A DNA stretch of 49,239 nucleotides from an uncultured Clostridia bacterium (GCA_944376225.1 CALWBZ010000022.1:1-49239), one strand, 5' to 3'; shown: positions 24,973 to 33,450, numbered from the stretch's first letter. A program made the numbers and translations. The notes: generated from the letters alone by a model not told the origin.

Positions 24973-25040
24973 TTTGATATGGGATCCAGTCTAATTATAC
25001 ATTACCCGTTCCCGAAATGCAATGTTAAAATATTATCAAA
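24973..25040. promoter_or_regulatory. Possible promoter and regulator sites between LysR and alcohol dehydrogenase genes
   Basis: Plus-strand TTGATA (24974-24979) and TATACA (24996-25001) are 16 bases apart. TTTGATA at 24973-24979 is repeated inverted as TATCAAA at 25034-25040. Both are weak by eye alone. Confidence 0.35.
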
Positions 25041-25092
25041 CTGAGAGGGATCTCAGCAGGATTTTTTATCGAAACAACAGGAGGTATGCGCA

Positions 25093-26283
25093 ATGGCACG
25101 TTTTACACTTCCCCGGGATCTGTACTGGGGCAAAGGTTCTTTGGAGACACTGAAGACACTGACCGGTAAGAAGGCCATCATCGTCGTCGGCGGCGGTTCT
25201 ATGAAGCGCTTTGGTTTTTTGGGACAGGCGGAGGAATACCTGAAAGAGGCAGGTATGGAGGTTCGTCTGTTTGAGAATGTGGAGCCGGATCCGTCCGTGG
25301 AGACGGTGATGAAGGGCGCCGCGGCCATGCGGGAGTTCGAGCCTGATTGGATCATCGCCATGGGCGGCGGTTCTCCCATCGACGCCGCGAAGGCGATGTG
25401 GGCGTTCTACGAGTATCCGGAGACCTCTTTCGAGGATCTGATCACGCCTTTCTCCTTCCCCACGCTGCGTCAGAAGGCGAAATTCCTGGCGATTCCTTCC
25501 ACGTCCGGTACCGCTACCGAAGTGACCGCCTTCTCCGTTATCACCGACTACGAGAAGGGAATCAAGTATCCTTTGGCCGATTTTAATATCACGCCGGATG
25601 TGGCGATCGTGGATCCCCAGTTGGCGGAGACCATGCCCAAGAAGCTGACGGCTCATACGGGTATGGACGCGCTGACCCATGCCATCGAGGCTTATGTGTC
25701 CACGCTGCACGGCCCCTTCACTGATCCTCTGGCGATGGAAGCGATCAAGATGGTATTCAGCTATCTGAAGACGTCTTATGAGGGAGACGAGAAGGCGAGA
25801 GAACATATGCACTACGCGCAATGTATGGCCGGTATGGCGTTCTCCAACGCCCTGCTGGGTATCGTTCACTCCATGGCCCATAAGACCGGCGCGGCCTACA
25901 AGAACGGACATATCGTACACGGATGCGCCAACGCCATGTACCTGCCCAAGGTCATCAAATACAATTCCAAGAATCCGGAGGCGGCCGCTCGTTACGCGCA
26001 GATCGCCCTGGCAGTAGGCCTGACCGGAAACACCACGGAGGAACTGGTGGAGGCTCTGATTCAGAAGATCCGCAACTACAACGTACTTCTGGACATTCCG
26101 AGCTGCATCAAGGATTACGAGAACGGCATGGTGCCGGAGGACGAATTCCTGGAGAAGCTGCCGAAGGTGGCGGAACTGGCGATCGGCGACGCCTGCACGG
26201 GCTCCAATCCTCGGATTCCCACACAGGAAGAGATGGAGAAGCTCTTAAAGGCTTGCTACTACGATACCGAGGTAGATTTCTAA
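25093..26283 (+). CDS. Iron-containing alcohol dehydrogenase
   Basis: The 396-residue product is a group III alcohol dehydrogenase, which interconverts alcohols and aldehydes or ketones with NAD(P)H. The nucleotide-binding GGGSPIDAAKAMW and IPSTSGTATEVTAFSV motifs are present. Expected metal ligands are the Asp and His of HTGMDALTHAIEAY, and two His in IVHSMAHKTGAAYKNG and HIVHGCANAMYLP. Family members include butanol, 1,3-propanediol and lactaldehyde dehydrogenases; sequence alone does not fix the substrate. AGGAGG lies near 25079-25084. Likely controlled by the divergent LysR protein. Confidence 0.93.
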   Translation: MARFTLPRDLYWGKGSLETLKTLTGKKAIIVVGGGSMKRFGFLGQAEEYLKEAGMEVRLFENVEPDPSVETVMKGAAAMREFEPDWIIAMGGGSPIDAAKAMWAFYEYPETSFEDLITPFSFPTLRQKAKFLAIPSTSGTATEVTAFSVITDYEKGIKYPLADFNITPDVAIVDPQLAETMPKKLTAHTGMDALTHAIEAYVSTLHGPFTDPLAMEAIKMVFSYLKTSYEGDEKAREHMHYAQCMAGMAFSNALLGIVHSMAHKTGAAYKNGHIVHGCANAMYLPKVIKYNSKNPEAAARYAQIALAVGLTGNTTEELVEALIQKIRNYNVLLDIPSCIKDYENGMVPEDEFLEKLPKVAELAIGDACTGSNPRIPTQEEMEKLLKACYYDTEVDF

Positions 26284-26298
26284 ACAAGAAGAACGCGA

Positions 26299-26334
26299 TG
26301 AAAAGAGCGCCCGAGAGATCGGACGCTCTTTTAT
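26299..26334. terminator. Bidirectional terminator after the alcohol dehydrogenase gene
   Basis: AAAAGAGCG and CCGA pair with TCGG and CGCTCTTTT around GAGA; it also lies at the 3' end of the minus-strand operon. Confidence 0.8.
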
Positions 26335-26347
26335 TTTCCGGGAGGCT

Positions 26348-28090
26348 TTAGCGGCGAGGGCCGCCGCCCGGCATATTGCCCATACCCATGGAACCGGGAG
26401 AACCGGGCATGCCGCCCATTTGCTGACCGGAACCATAGATCAGGGAGCTTAAGGAAATATCGGTTTCATAAGAACCGGCGCTAAGCGTATAAGTCTCGCC
26501 TACCGTCAGATCGGGACAGCTGATTACAACGGAATTAAAAGCTTTCTCGGCCGTAAAGGAGACCAGCGTCTGGCCGGAACCGTCGGTCAGGGTGATCGTG
26601 GTTCCCGCGGACTGGGAAGAGAGGGTCAGAAGCATGGACGCCTGCGTCGAGGAGGTCCCGAAGTTTTCGGCCATCTGGGAAGACCCTGCCGCGATAAAGA
26701 CGCCGCCGGAGATCGTCGCCTCGGAGGCAAAGTCCAGGGCGCCGTTGGCGCCGTCCACCGGGCCGGAGACGTAGACCTCGCCGCCGGAGACGGTGATGCT
26801 GCCGTTGGAGTCGATACCGTCCCCGGAGGCGTCGATGATGAGCGTACCACCGGAGATCTGGATATAGGCGTTTTCGTCCACCGCGAACATATCTTGCCCA
26901 AAGCCGCCGCCGAAACCGCCAAAACCGCTTTCATCGTTTCCGCCGGCGGCGTTCAGCCCGTCGTCGCTCGCCTTCAGCGTGATCGTCCCGCCGGAGATGT
27001 CGATGCTCTGGCCTTCGATTCCCTCGTAACTTTCGGTAATCTCTATGGTACCCGCGGTGATAGATAGGTTGCCGTCGGCATGCATGCCGTCGTCGCCGCT
27101 GGCAATCCGGAAGGAGCCGCCGGAAATAAGAATATCCCCATTGGAATGAAGAGCGTCGTCCTCGCAGTTAAGGACAAAGGAACCGTCCCGAATCGTGAGG
27201 GTTTGGGCCGCCTTGATCCCCTTGATGCTTGTGGTATCGCCGCCGGAGGCCGTCGTGATCGTAAACGTGCCGTTAAGGATTTCCAGGGTGTTTCCCGCGC
27301 TCAGGCCGTCTCCACCGGCGGTGATCTCAAAATCCCCTCCCTCGATATACAGGGAACCTAAAGAGTCGTCATCGTTGTTTTCGGCGTGAATCCCGTCGCT
27401 TCCGGCGGTCAGCCGGAAAACCCCGTCCGTAATTTGGATGCTGTCCTTGCCGGATAGGGCGTGTTGAGCGGAGTCGATGACATAGGTGCCGCCGGCGACG
27501 ATCAGATCGTCCTTGGAGACGACGCCGTGTCCCGCCGCGGCCTCTAGGGTGAGCGTGCCCGTACCGCTAAGGGTCAGGTCGGACTTGGAAAAGATCACGC
27601 TGTCGATGTTGTTGTCATCGATCGCCGCATAGGTCCCTCCGTTAGATAGGGTATTTTCGGAACCCTGGGCGGTGGTGATGTAGACATGTTCCGCCTTTCG
27701 CACATACAGGGCGGCAGAATCCTGATGAGAGATGACCGCGCCATCCAGAATGATCTGAATCGTGTCCGTCTTTTCCGCGTCCACGATGATCATGCCGTCT
27801 TCCAAAGTGCCGGAGAGGATATAGGCGCCTTCATCGGTAATCGTGACGGTGCGATCCTGGATCTGCACCGCGTCGGAGGCGCATTGGACAGAGTCTCCGC
27901 CTAACGCGATCAGGACGCCATCTTCGGAAGAGACAAGCGCGGAGGCTGCGGATTCTTCCGCGGCGGAACTCTCTTCGATGACGGAGCTCTCTTCTCGAAT
28001 AGAGGAAGTCTCCGCCTGCGAGGAGGGGGTGCAGGCGGAGAACAGCATGAACATGAGTATCCATAATGAAAAGAAATGTCGATATTTCAT
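26348..28090 (-). CDS. DUF4353 carbohydrate-binding-type lipoprotein
   Basis: The 580-residue product has a lipoprotein signal (lipobox LFSAC at about residue 20), a Ser/Glu-rich linker, and then a long repetitive beta-rich body typical of DUF4353. The repeated pattern is a short strand, then GG, then D-D-G-[ILM]-[HNS]: for example AGSDGIHAENND, AGGDGLSAGN, ASGDDGMHADGN, KASDDGLNAAGG, DASGDGIDSNG. Such repeats suggest a parallel beta-helix that may bind calcium or glycan, which is inference. The C-terminus is Gly/Met/Pro-rich. It starts 10 bases after the DUF4956 gene in the same operon; GGAG precedes the ATG at 28090. Confidence 0.85.
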   Translation of the reverse strand: MKYRHFFSLWILMFMLFSACTPSSQAETSSIREESSVIEESSAAEESAASALVSSEDGVLIALGGDSVQCASDAVQIQDRTVTITDEGAYILSGTLEDGMIIVDAEKTDTIQIILDGAVISHQDSAALYVRKAEHVYITTAQGSENTLSNGGTYAAIDDNNIDSVIFSKSDLTLSGTGTLTLEAAAGHGVVSKDDLIVAGGTYVIDSAQHALSGKDSIQITDGVFRLTAGSDGIHAENNDDDSLGSLYIEGGDFEITAGGDGLSAGNTLEILNGTFTITTASGGDTTSIKGIKAAQTLTIRDGSFVLNCEDDALHSNGDILISGGSFRIASGDDGMHADGNLSITAGTIEITESYEGIEGQSIDISGGTITLKASDDGLNAAGGNDESGFGGFGGGFGQDMFAVDENAYIQISGGTLIIDASGDGIDSNGSITVSGGEVYVSGPVDGANGALDFASEATISGGVFIAAGSSQMAENFGTSSTQASMLLTLSSQSAGTTITLTDGSGQTLVSFTAEKAFNSVVISCPDLTVGETYTLSAGSYETDISLSSLIYGSGQQMGGMPGSPGSMGMGNMPGGGPRR

Positions 28091-28100
28091 GGTTTTCTCC

Positions 28101-28796
28101 TTATAATTCATATACGGAGGTCTCCTGTTTGGAGACGGAGATCTCCAGGTTTCCGTTGCGGCAGCGAAGCTGGTCGATCAGCTCTTTTTCCTTCTCGGGA
28201 GAGCGCAGGACGATATCATAAGTCAGGCGAAACAGGCTGCCCATATTGGTGGTTTTTACCTGTACCAATTCATAGGAAGAAGCGCAGGTCTTGAATAGGT
28301 CATCGAAGACGCCGGAGTAGTCAAGGTCTTCCGGAATTGTAACATGGAGAGTCTTATATAGCAAGGATTTCTTACGGGAACCGAAATCCAGGCGAGTGTA
28401 GAGCAGCATGGCGGCGGTCATGATGACGGAAAATAAAAGGGCGTATCCCAAGTATCCCATGCCCGTAATGAGTCCCGCGCCCATGGCGAGGAACAGGACG
28501 CCGATCTCCTTGGCCGTTCCGGGAACGGAACGAAAGCGTACGAGGCTGAAGGCGCCGGCCACGGCCACGCCCGTGCCCACGTTGCCGTTGACCATCATGA
28601 TGACTACGCAGACCACGGTGGGCAAAAGGGCGAGGGTCACCACGAAGCTCTTGGTGTATCGTGTACGATAGGTATACATGAAGGCGAATAATAAACCGAT
28701 GATCAGGGAGCAGCCTACGCACAGGAGAAAAGTCCCCACGGGGATGACGCTGGTCATATCCGTATCGAACAGGCCGCGAAACAAAGAATTAAGCAT
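28101..28796 (-). CDS. DUF4956 membrane protein
   Basis: The 231-residue product has four hydrophobic spans in the first 135 residues (around 18-38, 46-68, 75-95, 97-125) and a cytoplasmic C-terminal domain of about 95 residues. GAFSLVRFRSVPGTAKEIGV between spans is the family's most conserved segment. DUF4956 proteins typically occur beside VTC-domain proteins, as here; their activity is unknown. The start overlaps the end of the VTC gene by 8 bases, implying coupled translation. Confidence 0.88.
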   Translation of the reverse strand: MLNSLFRGLFDTDMTSVIPVGTFLLCVGCSLIIGLLFAFMYTYRTRYTKSFVVTLALLPTVVCVVIMMVNGNVGTGVAVAGAFSLVRFRSVPGTAKEIGVLFLAMGAGLITGMGYLGYALLFSVIMTAAMLLYTRLDFGSRKKSLLYKTLHVTIPEDLDYSGVFDDLFKTCASSYELVQVKTTNMGSLFRLTYDIVLRSPEKEKELIDQLRCRNGNLEISVSKQETSVYEL

Positions 28797-29508
28797 ACAA
28801 AATACCTCCTTGGTCTTGAGAATAGATGGTCCGCTGATAAGCGGCGCCGTACTTGGAAAAAGACGTCTTATACAGATGGTTCCGGGTCAGCCAATGCGTC
28901 AGCCAGAGAGGAAGGCCCTGGGAGGTCTTGATCTCTAAGAGCATGGTTTTCGGCTCCAGCAGAGGGGTGCCATAGAGAGGGGAATCCAAGCGGAAGTCCG
29001 TTCTCCGAGACAGAATGTTTTGATCGACGGTGATCCGCAGGTCGCCGCCGTCCAGAGCCCGGTAGGCGTCCCGCTCGTAGGAAAGAAAAACGGCGGGAGA
29101 AAGGGTCTGGTAATAAGCGCAGAAGTAATCGATCTCCGAGGCAATCTGGGAGGGATCCGGCAAGGGCTTTCGATGCAGGATACAGTCTATCGCCGTCTCC
29201 TGAGGCAGACTGAGACGCCTTTTGTAGACCACGGAACGATATTTTTTCTTCAGCTCCACAAAGACGGGATCTTCAGGGCCTGCCGGCGCGTAACTGCGAA
29301 CCCGGAGCTTTTCTTTGTAGGCCGGATGTTCCAGAGAATGGCGGATCAAGCGGTAAGTGTCGGTATCGAAATAGATATTGCGTATCGTGGTGTGACCATA
29401 GGTATCTGCGGTCATATAGGGCTTCATGGCATCTTGCAGAGAGGAAACCTGGGTTTCAGAAAGCAGGTATTTGATCTCATGGCGTTCAAAGACCATCTGG
29501 TATGACAT
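28789..29508 (-). CDS. VTC-domain (polyphosphate polymerase-like) protein
   Basis: The 239-residue product is a stand-alone VTC domain, a triphosphate-tunnel fold. ERHEIKYLLSE at the start, IRNIYFDTDTYRLIRHSLEH, YKEKLRVRSY, VFVELKKKYRSVVYKRRLSL and a late LLEIKTSQGLPLW supply the Lys/Arg and Glu residues that line the tunnel. In yeast Vtc4 this domain makes polyphosphate from ATP; bacterial stand-alone versions are largely uncharacterised. It is the first gene of a three-gene operon with DUF4956 and DUF4353. AAAGGAG lies upstream of the ATG. Confidence 0.88.
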   Translation of the reverse strand: MSYQMVFERHEIKYLLSETQVSSLQDAMKPYMTADTYGHTTIRNIYFDTDTYRLIRHSLEHPAYKEKLRVRSYAPAGPEDPVFVELKKKYRSVVYKRRLSLPQETAIDCILHRKPLPDPSQIASEIDYFCAYYQTLSPAVFLSYERDAYRALDGGDLRITVDQNILSRRTDFRLDSPLYGTPLLEPKTMLLEIKTSQGLPLWLTHWLTRNHLYKTSFSKYGAAYQRTIYSQDQGGILYA

Positions 29509-29648
29509 AGAACCTTCGACTCCTTTATTATGATATCATCGACGCGGGAGGGCGTCTGACGGCAATCATTATATTATCAAAACTATAATTGAACTTAAAA
29601 GCAGATGTGAACTTTTTATGACAGATGGTCTTTCTATGAGAAATATGT

Positions 29649-29703
29649 TATACTGCAATGGATGAGTCACTTTTAACTTGGTTTAATGTTTGCAGGGTAT
29701 ACT
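29649..29703 (+). promoter_or_regulatory. Candidate -10 elements before the two-component operon
   Basis: TATACT occurs at 29649-29654 and again at 29698-29703. Neither has a good -35 element at 16-18 bases, so which is used, if either, is uncertain. Confidence 0.35.
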
Positions 29704-29732
29704 GGTATAGAATACAGGAAGGAGGAAGAAAC

Positions 29733-30407
29733 TTGAAGTTATTATTAGTGGAAGACGAGGTCTCCCTGTCCAGAGCCATTACGACGATCCTGCAGAAGAA
29801 CGGGTACACGGTAGAAGCCGTATATAATGGAAGGGACGCCCTGGAATACATGGAGGCAGAGGAGTACGACGGCGTCATCCTGGACCTGATGCTGCCGGAG
29901 ACGGACGGAATCACGGTTTTGCAGACGGTGAGGAAAAAAGGAAATAAGACGCCGATCCTGATCCTGACCGCGAAGGCGGAGGTGGATGATAAGGTATTGG
30001 GACTGGACAGCGGCGCCAATGACTATCTGACAAAACCCTTCGCCATACAGGAACTCATGGCCCGTATCCGCGCCATGACCCGGAATCCGTGGACCCAGAC
30101 GGATACCCGCCTGCGCTTCGGAAACCTGACGCTGGATTGCGCCACCTTTGAACTGTCCTCCCCCAGCGGCAGTTTTCGTTTGGCGAACAAGGAGTTTCAG
30201 ATGATGGAACTGTTTCTGCGTAATCCCAGGAAGCTGATCTCGACTAATCGGTTTATCGAGAGAATCTGGGGATATGACAGCGACGTGGAAGCCAGCGTGG
30301 TTTGGGTGTATATTTCCTATCTGCGGAAGAAACTGGCCTCCTTGGAGAGCAATGTCCAGATCAAGGCTGCGCGGAACGCGGGGTATTCATTGGAGGAATG
30401 CCCATGA
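29733..30407 (+). CDS. OmpR-family response regulator
   Basis: The 224-residue product has a receiver domain (LLLVEDEVSLSRAI, phospho-acceptor Asp51 in VILDLMLPETDG, Lys in TKPFA) and an OmpR/PhoB winged-helix DNA-binding domain (RLANKEFQMMELFLRNP, then VSVVWVYISYLRKKL-like end). The start is a TTG at 29733 with GGAAGGAGG upstream; no ATG fits the domain start. Its stop overlaps the kinase start (ATGA). The targets are unknown; the genes that follow the kinase have their own promoter. Confidence 0.92.
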   Translation: MKLLLVEDEVSLSRAITTILQKNGYTVEAVYNGRDALEYMEAEEYDGVILDLMLPETDGITVLQTVRKKGNKTPILILTAKAEVDDKVLGLDSGANDYLTKPFAIQELMARIRAMTRNPWTQTDTRLRFGNLTLDCATFELSSPSGSFRLANKEFQMMELFLRNPRKLISTNRFIERIWGYDSDVEASVVWVYISYLRKKLASLESNVQIKAARNAGYSLEECP

Positions 30408-31627
30408 TCCGCAGATTACGCATTCGATTGACGCTCGTGGCCGCCGCTTCCCTCCTGGGTGTCTTGCTTCTCATCATGGGTACGGTCAATACCCTGAACT
30501 ACTGGCAGATCCTGCGGGAGGCGGATCAGATCCTAAACATACTCAAGGAGAACCAGGGAAAGTTTCCTCAGCGAGAGCCGGAAAAGGGGGAATGGGCGCC
30601 GGGCCGAATGTCTCCCGAGCTTCCCTTTGAATCCCGGTACTTCTCTGTATTGTTAACGGAAGAGGGAGAAGTCATCGCGACGGACACGGGCCGAATCGCC
30701 GCCGTGGATGAGGAGAGCGCGGCGGAGCTGGCGACGGAAGTTTTACGGGGAAATCAGGAAAAAGGCATGCGGGGCATATACCGATTCGCGCGGTATGAGG
30801 AAGAGGGCGGGATCCGGATCATCTTCCTGGACTGTTCCCGCAATCTATCTACTTTCCGGTCTTTCTTGTGGGCCAGCATCGCAATCTGCCTGTCGGGCCT
30901 AATAGCGGTGTCCGCCCTGATTCTTCTGTTTTCCGGACGCATCATTCGTCCGATTGTGGAGAGTTACGAGAAACAAAAGCGTTTCATCACCGACGCGGGG
31001 CATGAGCTTCGTACCCCGATTACGATCATCGACGCGGACACGGAGGTTCTGCGGTTGGAGACGGGAGAAAACGAATGGCTGTCGGACATTCAATTGCAAA
31101 CCAAGAGGCTCACGGCTCTCACTAAGGACCTGGTGTATCTCTCTAGGATGGAAGAGGATCAGAAGCAGCGTCCCCGGCTGGAATTTTCTCTGTCCGATCT
31201 GGCGGAGGAGACGGCGCAGTCCTTCCAGGGGCCGGCCCGAGTGCAGAACAAGGATTTTCGGTTCCGGATCGAGCCTATGCTTTCCTATACCGGGGACGAG
31301 AACGCGCTGCGCCAGCTTTTTTCCATTTTACTGGATAACGCGCTGAAATACTCGCCGGAAGGCGGACGGATCCTGTTCGGGGTGGAGAAGCAGGGAAAAA
31401 CGATTTCCCTATGGGTGGAAAACAGCACAAAAGAAGCGCTGCCACAGGATCTTAACCGGCTTTTTGAGCGCTTCTACCGAGGGGATCCCTCGAGAAATTC
31501 CCAATCCGGCGGTTATGGCCTGGGGCTATCCATCGCCCAGGCGATTGTGACGGCCCATAAAGGCAGGATCACCGCGAAGCAAGGCAGTGAAGGAAACCTG
31601 CGCGTATGTGTCAGCCTCCCGGATTGA
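30404..31627 (+). CDS. Sensor histidine kinase
   Basis: The 407-residue product has two membrane spans (about 10-32 and 152-178) around an extracellular loop of about 115 residues with no motif I recognise. The HisKA domain holds DAGHELRTPITIID (His200), followed by an ATPase domain with LLDNALKYSPEGG, VENS in the usual D-x-G position, and GGYGLGLSIAQAIV. There is no clear HAMP domain. The ATG at 30404 overlaps the regulator's TGA and has GGAGG seven bases upstream. It is the cognate kinase of the upstream regulator. Confidence 0.92.
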   Translation: MIRRLRIRLTLVAAASLLGVLLLIMGTVNTLNYWQILREADQILNILKENQGKFPQREPEKGEWAPGRMSPELPFESRYFSVLLTEEGEVIATDTGRIAAVDEESAAELATEVLRGNQEKGMRGIYRFARYEEEGGIRIIFLDCSRNLSTFRSFLWASIAICLSGLIAVSALILLFSGRIIRPIVESYEKQKRFITDAGHELRTPITIIDADTEVLRLETGENEWLSDIQLQTKRLTALTKDLVYLSRMEEDQKQRPRLEFSLSDLAEETAQSFQGPARVQNKDFRFRIEPMLSYTGDENALRQLFSILLDNALKYSPEGGRILFGVEKQGKTISLWVENSTKEALPQDLNRLFERFYRGDPSRNSQSGGYGLGLSIAQAIVTAHKGRITAKQGSEGNLRVCVSLPD

Positions 31628-31652
31628 CAGGTCCTTTCAGGATTGGTATAAT
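31624..31652 (+). promoter_or_regulatory. Consensus promoter of the TlpA-CXXC-polyferredoxin operon
   Basis: TTGACA (31624-31629) and TATAAT (31647-31652) are 17 bases apart, a perfect match to the housekeeping consensus. The -35 box contains the kinase gene's stop codon. Confidence 0.9.
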
Positions 31653-31689
31653 CAGCATGATTATACTAGTTCTAAGGAGGAGAAGAGGG

Positions 31690-32229
31690 ATGAAAAGTAG
31701 GCGTATTTGGATGATTTTGGTGATATTGGCGGTGTTTCTATGCGGCGCTTGTCAGGAACAGGAGAAAGAGGCGGGTGTACTCTCGCGGTTTTCCACGACG
31801 GATTTGGAGGGAGAAACTGTGGATGAGACGGCGTTTCAAGATTATGATGTGACGATGATCAATATATGGACCACGTATTGTGGGTACTGCCTCAATGAGA
31901 TGAGCGCGTTGGGAGAGTTGTCCAGAGAGTATGAAGACAAAGGGGTACGGATCATGGGAATGGTGACGGACGTGATCAATTCGGACGGGACGCTTAGTGA
32001 CTCTCAGATGGATTTAGCCAGAGAAATCGTTTCCGGAACCGGAGCGGATTATACGCACATGGTACCTTCCGAAAGTCTGGCGGCGCTTTTGAGGCAGATC
32101 TACGCGGTGCCCACAACCCTTTTTGTGGATAAAGAGGGGAAACAGGTAGGGTATGCCTATACGCAGGCGATGAGCAAAGATCAGTGGATCCAGGCGATCG
32201 AAGAAGCCTTGAGTCAGGTGCGGTCATGA
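31690..32229 (+). CDS. TlpA/ResA-like thioredoxin-fold lipoprotein
   Basis: The 179-residue product has a lipoprotein signal peptide (lipobox FLCGAC) and an extracytoplasmic thioredoxin-like domain with the redox pair Cys64 and Cys67 (IWTTYCGYCLNEM) and a cis-Pro-type segment YAVPTTLFVDKEG. Relatives reduce or oxidise thiols outside the membrane, for example in cytochrome c maturation. AAGGAGG precedes the ATG. Its TGA overlaps the ATG of the next, 48-residue gene (ATGA), so the two are coupled. Confidence 0.9.
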   Translation: MKSRRIWMILVILAVFLCGACQEQEKEAGVLSRFSTTDLEGETVDETAFQDYDVTMINIWTTYCGYCLNEMSALGELSREYEDKGVRIMGMVTDVINSDGTLSDSQMDLAREIVSGTGADYTHMVPSESLAALLRQIYAVPTTLFVDKEGKQVGYAYTQAMSKDQWIQAIEEALSQVRS

Positions 32230-32372
32230 CAGAGAAAAGAAGAAACGGGATCGCGAGAGGGCTGCTTGCGATCGGTATCATTTTCATGGCAATCGGCTTT
32301 TTCCGGGGAGAAACGGAAGTGGTTTTGCGTCAGGCCGTGAATATCTGTCTGGAGTGTATTGGCATTGGGTAA
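32226..32372 (+). CDS. CD1871A-family CXXC membrane peptide
   Basis: The 48-residue product has a basic start (TEKRRNG), one hydrophobic segment (GLLAIGIIFMAIGFF) and a C-terminal CXXC in VNICLECIGIG. I recognise this as the small CD1871A family known from clostridial genomes, always very short with this ending. It overlaps the TlpA-like gene by 4 bases and the polyferredoxin gene by 14 bases, so all three are probably made together. The CXXC could pass electrons or hold a metal; its function is not established. Confidence 0.85.
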   Translation: MTEKRRNGIARGLLAIGIIFMAIGFFRGETEVVLRQAVNICLECIGIG

Positions 32373-33258
32373 GCTAAGGGGGTGGATCGGGAGGCATTTG
32401 CGCGGCTGTGTTCAGTTCATGGCCACGGCCCTCGGCAACGGATACGCAGCCGGTTTTCTCCACGGCAGCATCTATCGGGGGGATACGAAGGCGCTCTGTC
32501 TGCCGGGACTCAACTGCTATTCCTGTCCCGGCGCGCTGGGCGCGTGTCCTATCGGCGCGTTTCAGGCGGTCATCGGGAATAGGAATTATCATTTTGCGTT
32601 TTATGTGGCGGGTTTTCTGATTTTTGTAGGCGCGTTGGCGGGGCGTTTTGTTTGCGGTTGGCTCTGTCCCTTCGGCTGGATCCAAGAGCTTCTCTATAAG
32701 ATTCCTTTTGTGAAGAAACTGCGCAGGCTCCCCGGTGAAAAGTGGCTTTGCCGTATTAAATATGGAGTATTGCTGATTTTCGTGATCCTGCTGCCTATGA
32801 CGGTGCTCGATCTGGTGGGACAGGGCAGCCCATGGTTCTGCAAATACATATGTCCATCGGGAACGCTGATGGCCGGATTTCCGTTGGCGGTTCTGAATCC
32901 TTCCATACGAGCGGGAATGGGTGGGCTCTTTTTGTGGAAGACGGCGATTCTCGTAGTTGTGGCGCTGCTTTCTCTTTTGGTCTACCGTCCTTTTTGTCGG
33001 TATCTGTGTCCTTTGGGCGCGGTGTATGGGTTGTTTAATCCTGTGGCGGTGTATCGTTATCGTATCGACGAACATCGTTGTACAAAATGCGGGCTTTGCC
33101 AGAAAGCGTGTAAACTGGATATTCCGGTGTATCTAAAACCTAATAGCATGGAATGCATACGGTGCGGTGAATGCAAAAGGGCATGTCCCCAGGAGGCCAT
33201 TCTCTGTGGAAAGAGGAAGGATGTTTCAAAAAAGGAAAGAAAAATCATAAACGTATGA
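32359..33258 (+). CDS. Membrane polyferredoxin (4Fe-4S binding, NapH-like)
   Basis: The 299-residue product starts at a TTG with GGAG four bases upstream. About five membrane spans are broken by cysteine motifs: LNCYSCPGALGACPIGAF, then FVCGWLCPFGWIQ, then CKYICPSGTLMA, and CRYLCPLGAVYG. Two classic [4Fe-4S] motifs end the protein (CTKCGLCQKACK and CIRCGECKRACP). NapH/RnfB-like proteins carry electrons across or along the membrane. Coupled to the TlpA-like lipoprotein and the CXXC peptide, it could feed electrons to the outside thiol protein (inference). Confidence 0.9.
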   Translation: MALGKLRGWIGRHLRGCVQFMATALGNGYAAGFLHGSIYRGDTKALCLPGLNCYSCPGALGACPIGAFQAVIGNRNYHFAFYVAGFLIFVGALAGRFVCGWLCPFGWIQELLYKIPFVKKLRRLPGEKWLCRIKYGVLLIFVILLPMTVLDLVGQGSPWFCKYICPSGTLMAGFPLAVLNPSIRAGMGGLFLWKTAILVVVALLSLLVYRPFCRYLCPLGAVYGLFNPVAVYRYRIDEHRCTKCGLCQKACKLDIPVYLKPNSMECIRCGECKRACPQEAILCGKRKDVSKKERKIINV

Positions 33259-33286
33259 AGGAGTCGAATGAGGGCTCCTTTTTTTG
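33258..33286 (+). terminator. Terminator of the polyferredoxin operon
   Basis: AAGGAG and CTCCTT (with inner C/G pairing) around a short loop, followed by TTTTTTT; it overlaps the stop codon. Confidence 0.75.
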
Positions 33287-33376
33287 TGCGAAAATAAAAC
33301 GAAAAAAGAAAATGCGACAATGAAAGAGGACAATGAGCACAATGAAAAAAATTTGGATGAATTGGAATTATGAATA

Positions 33377-33405
33377 TTGACATAAAGGTGAAAAAGTGTT
33401 ATGAT
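33377..33405 (+). promoter_or_regulatory. Promoter of the sugar ABC importer operon
   Basis: TTGACA at 33377-33382 and TATGAT at 33400-33405, 17 bases apart. Confidence 0.85.
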
Positions 33406-33450
33406 AAACCCATCCATTACAGGGGGTAAATTGAACAAGGAGGCGATGAC

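Noticed and set aside
29733-31627. Assigning the two-component pair as the PhoP/PhoR phosphate system
   Set aside because: It is 6 kb from pst with unrelated genes between, and the sensor loop gives no phosphate-specific sign; the assignment would be a guess.
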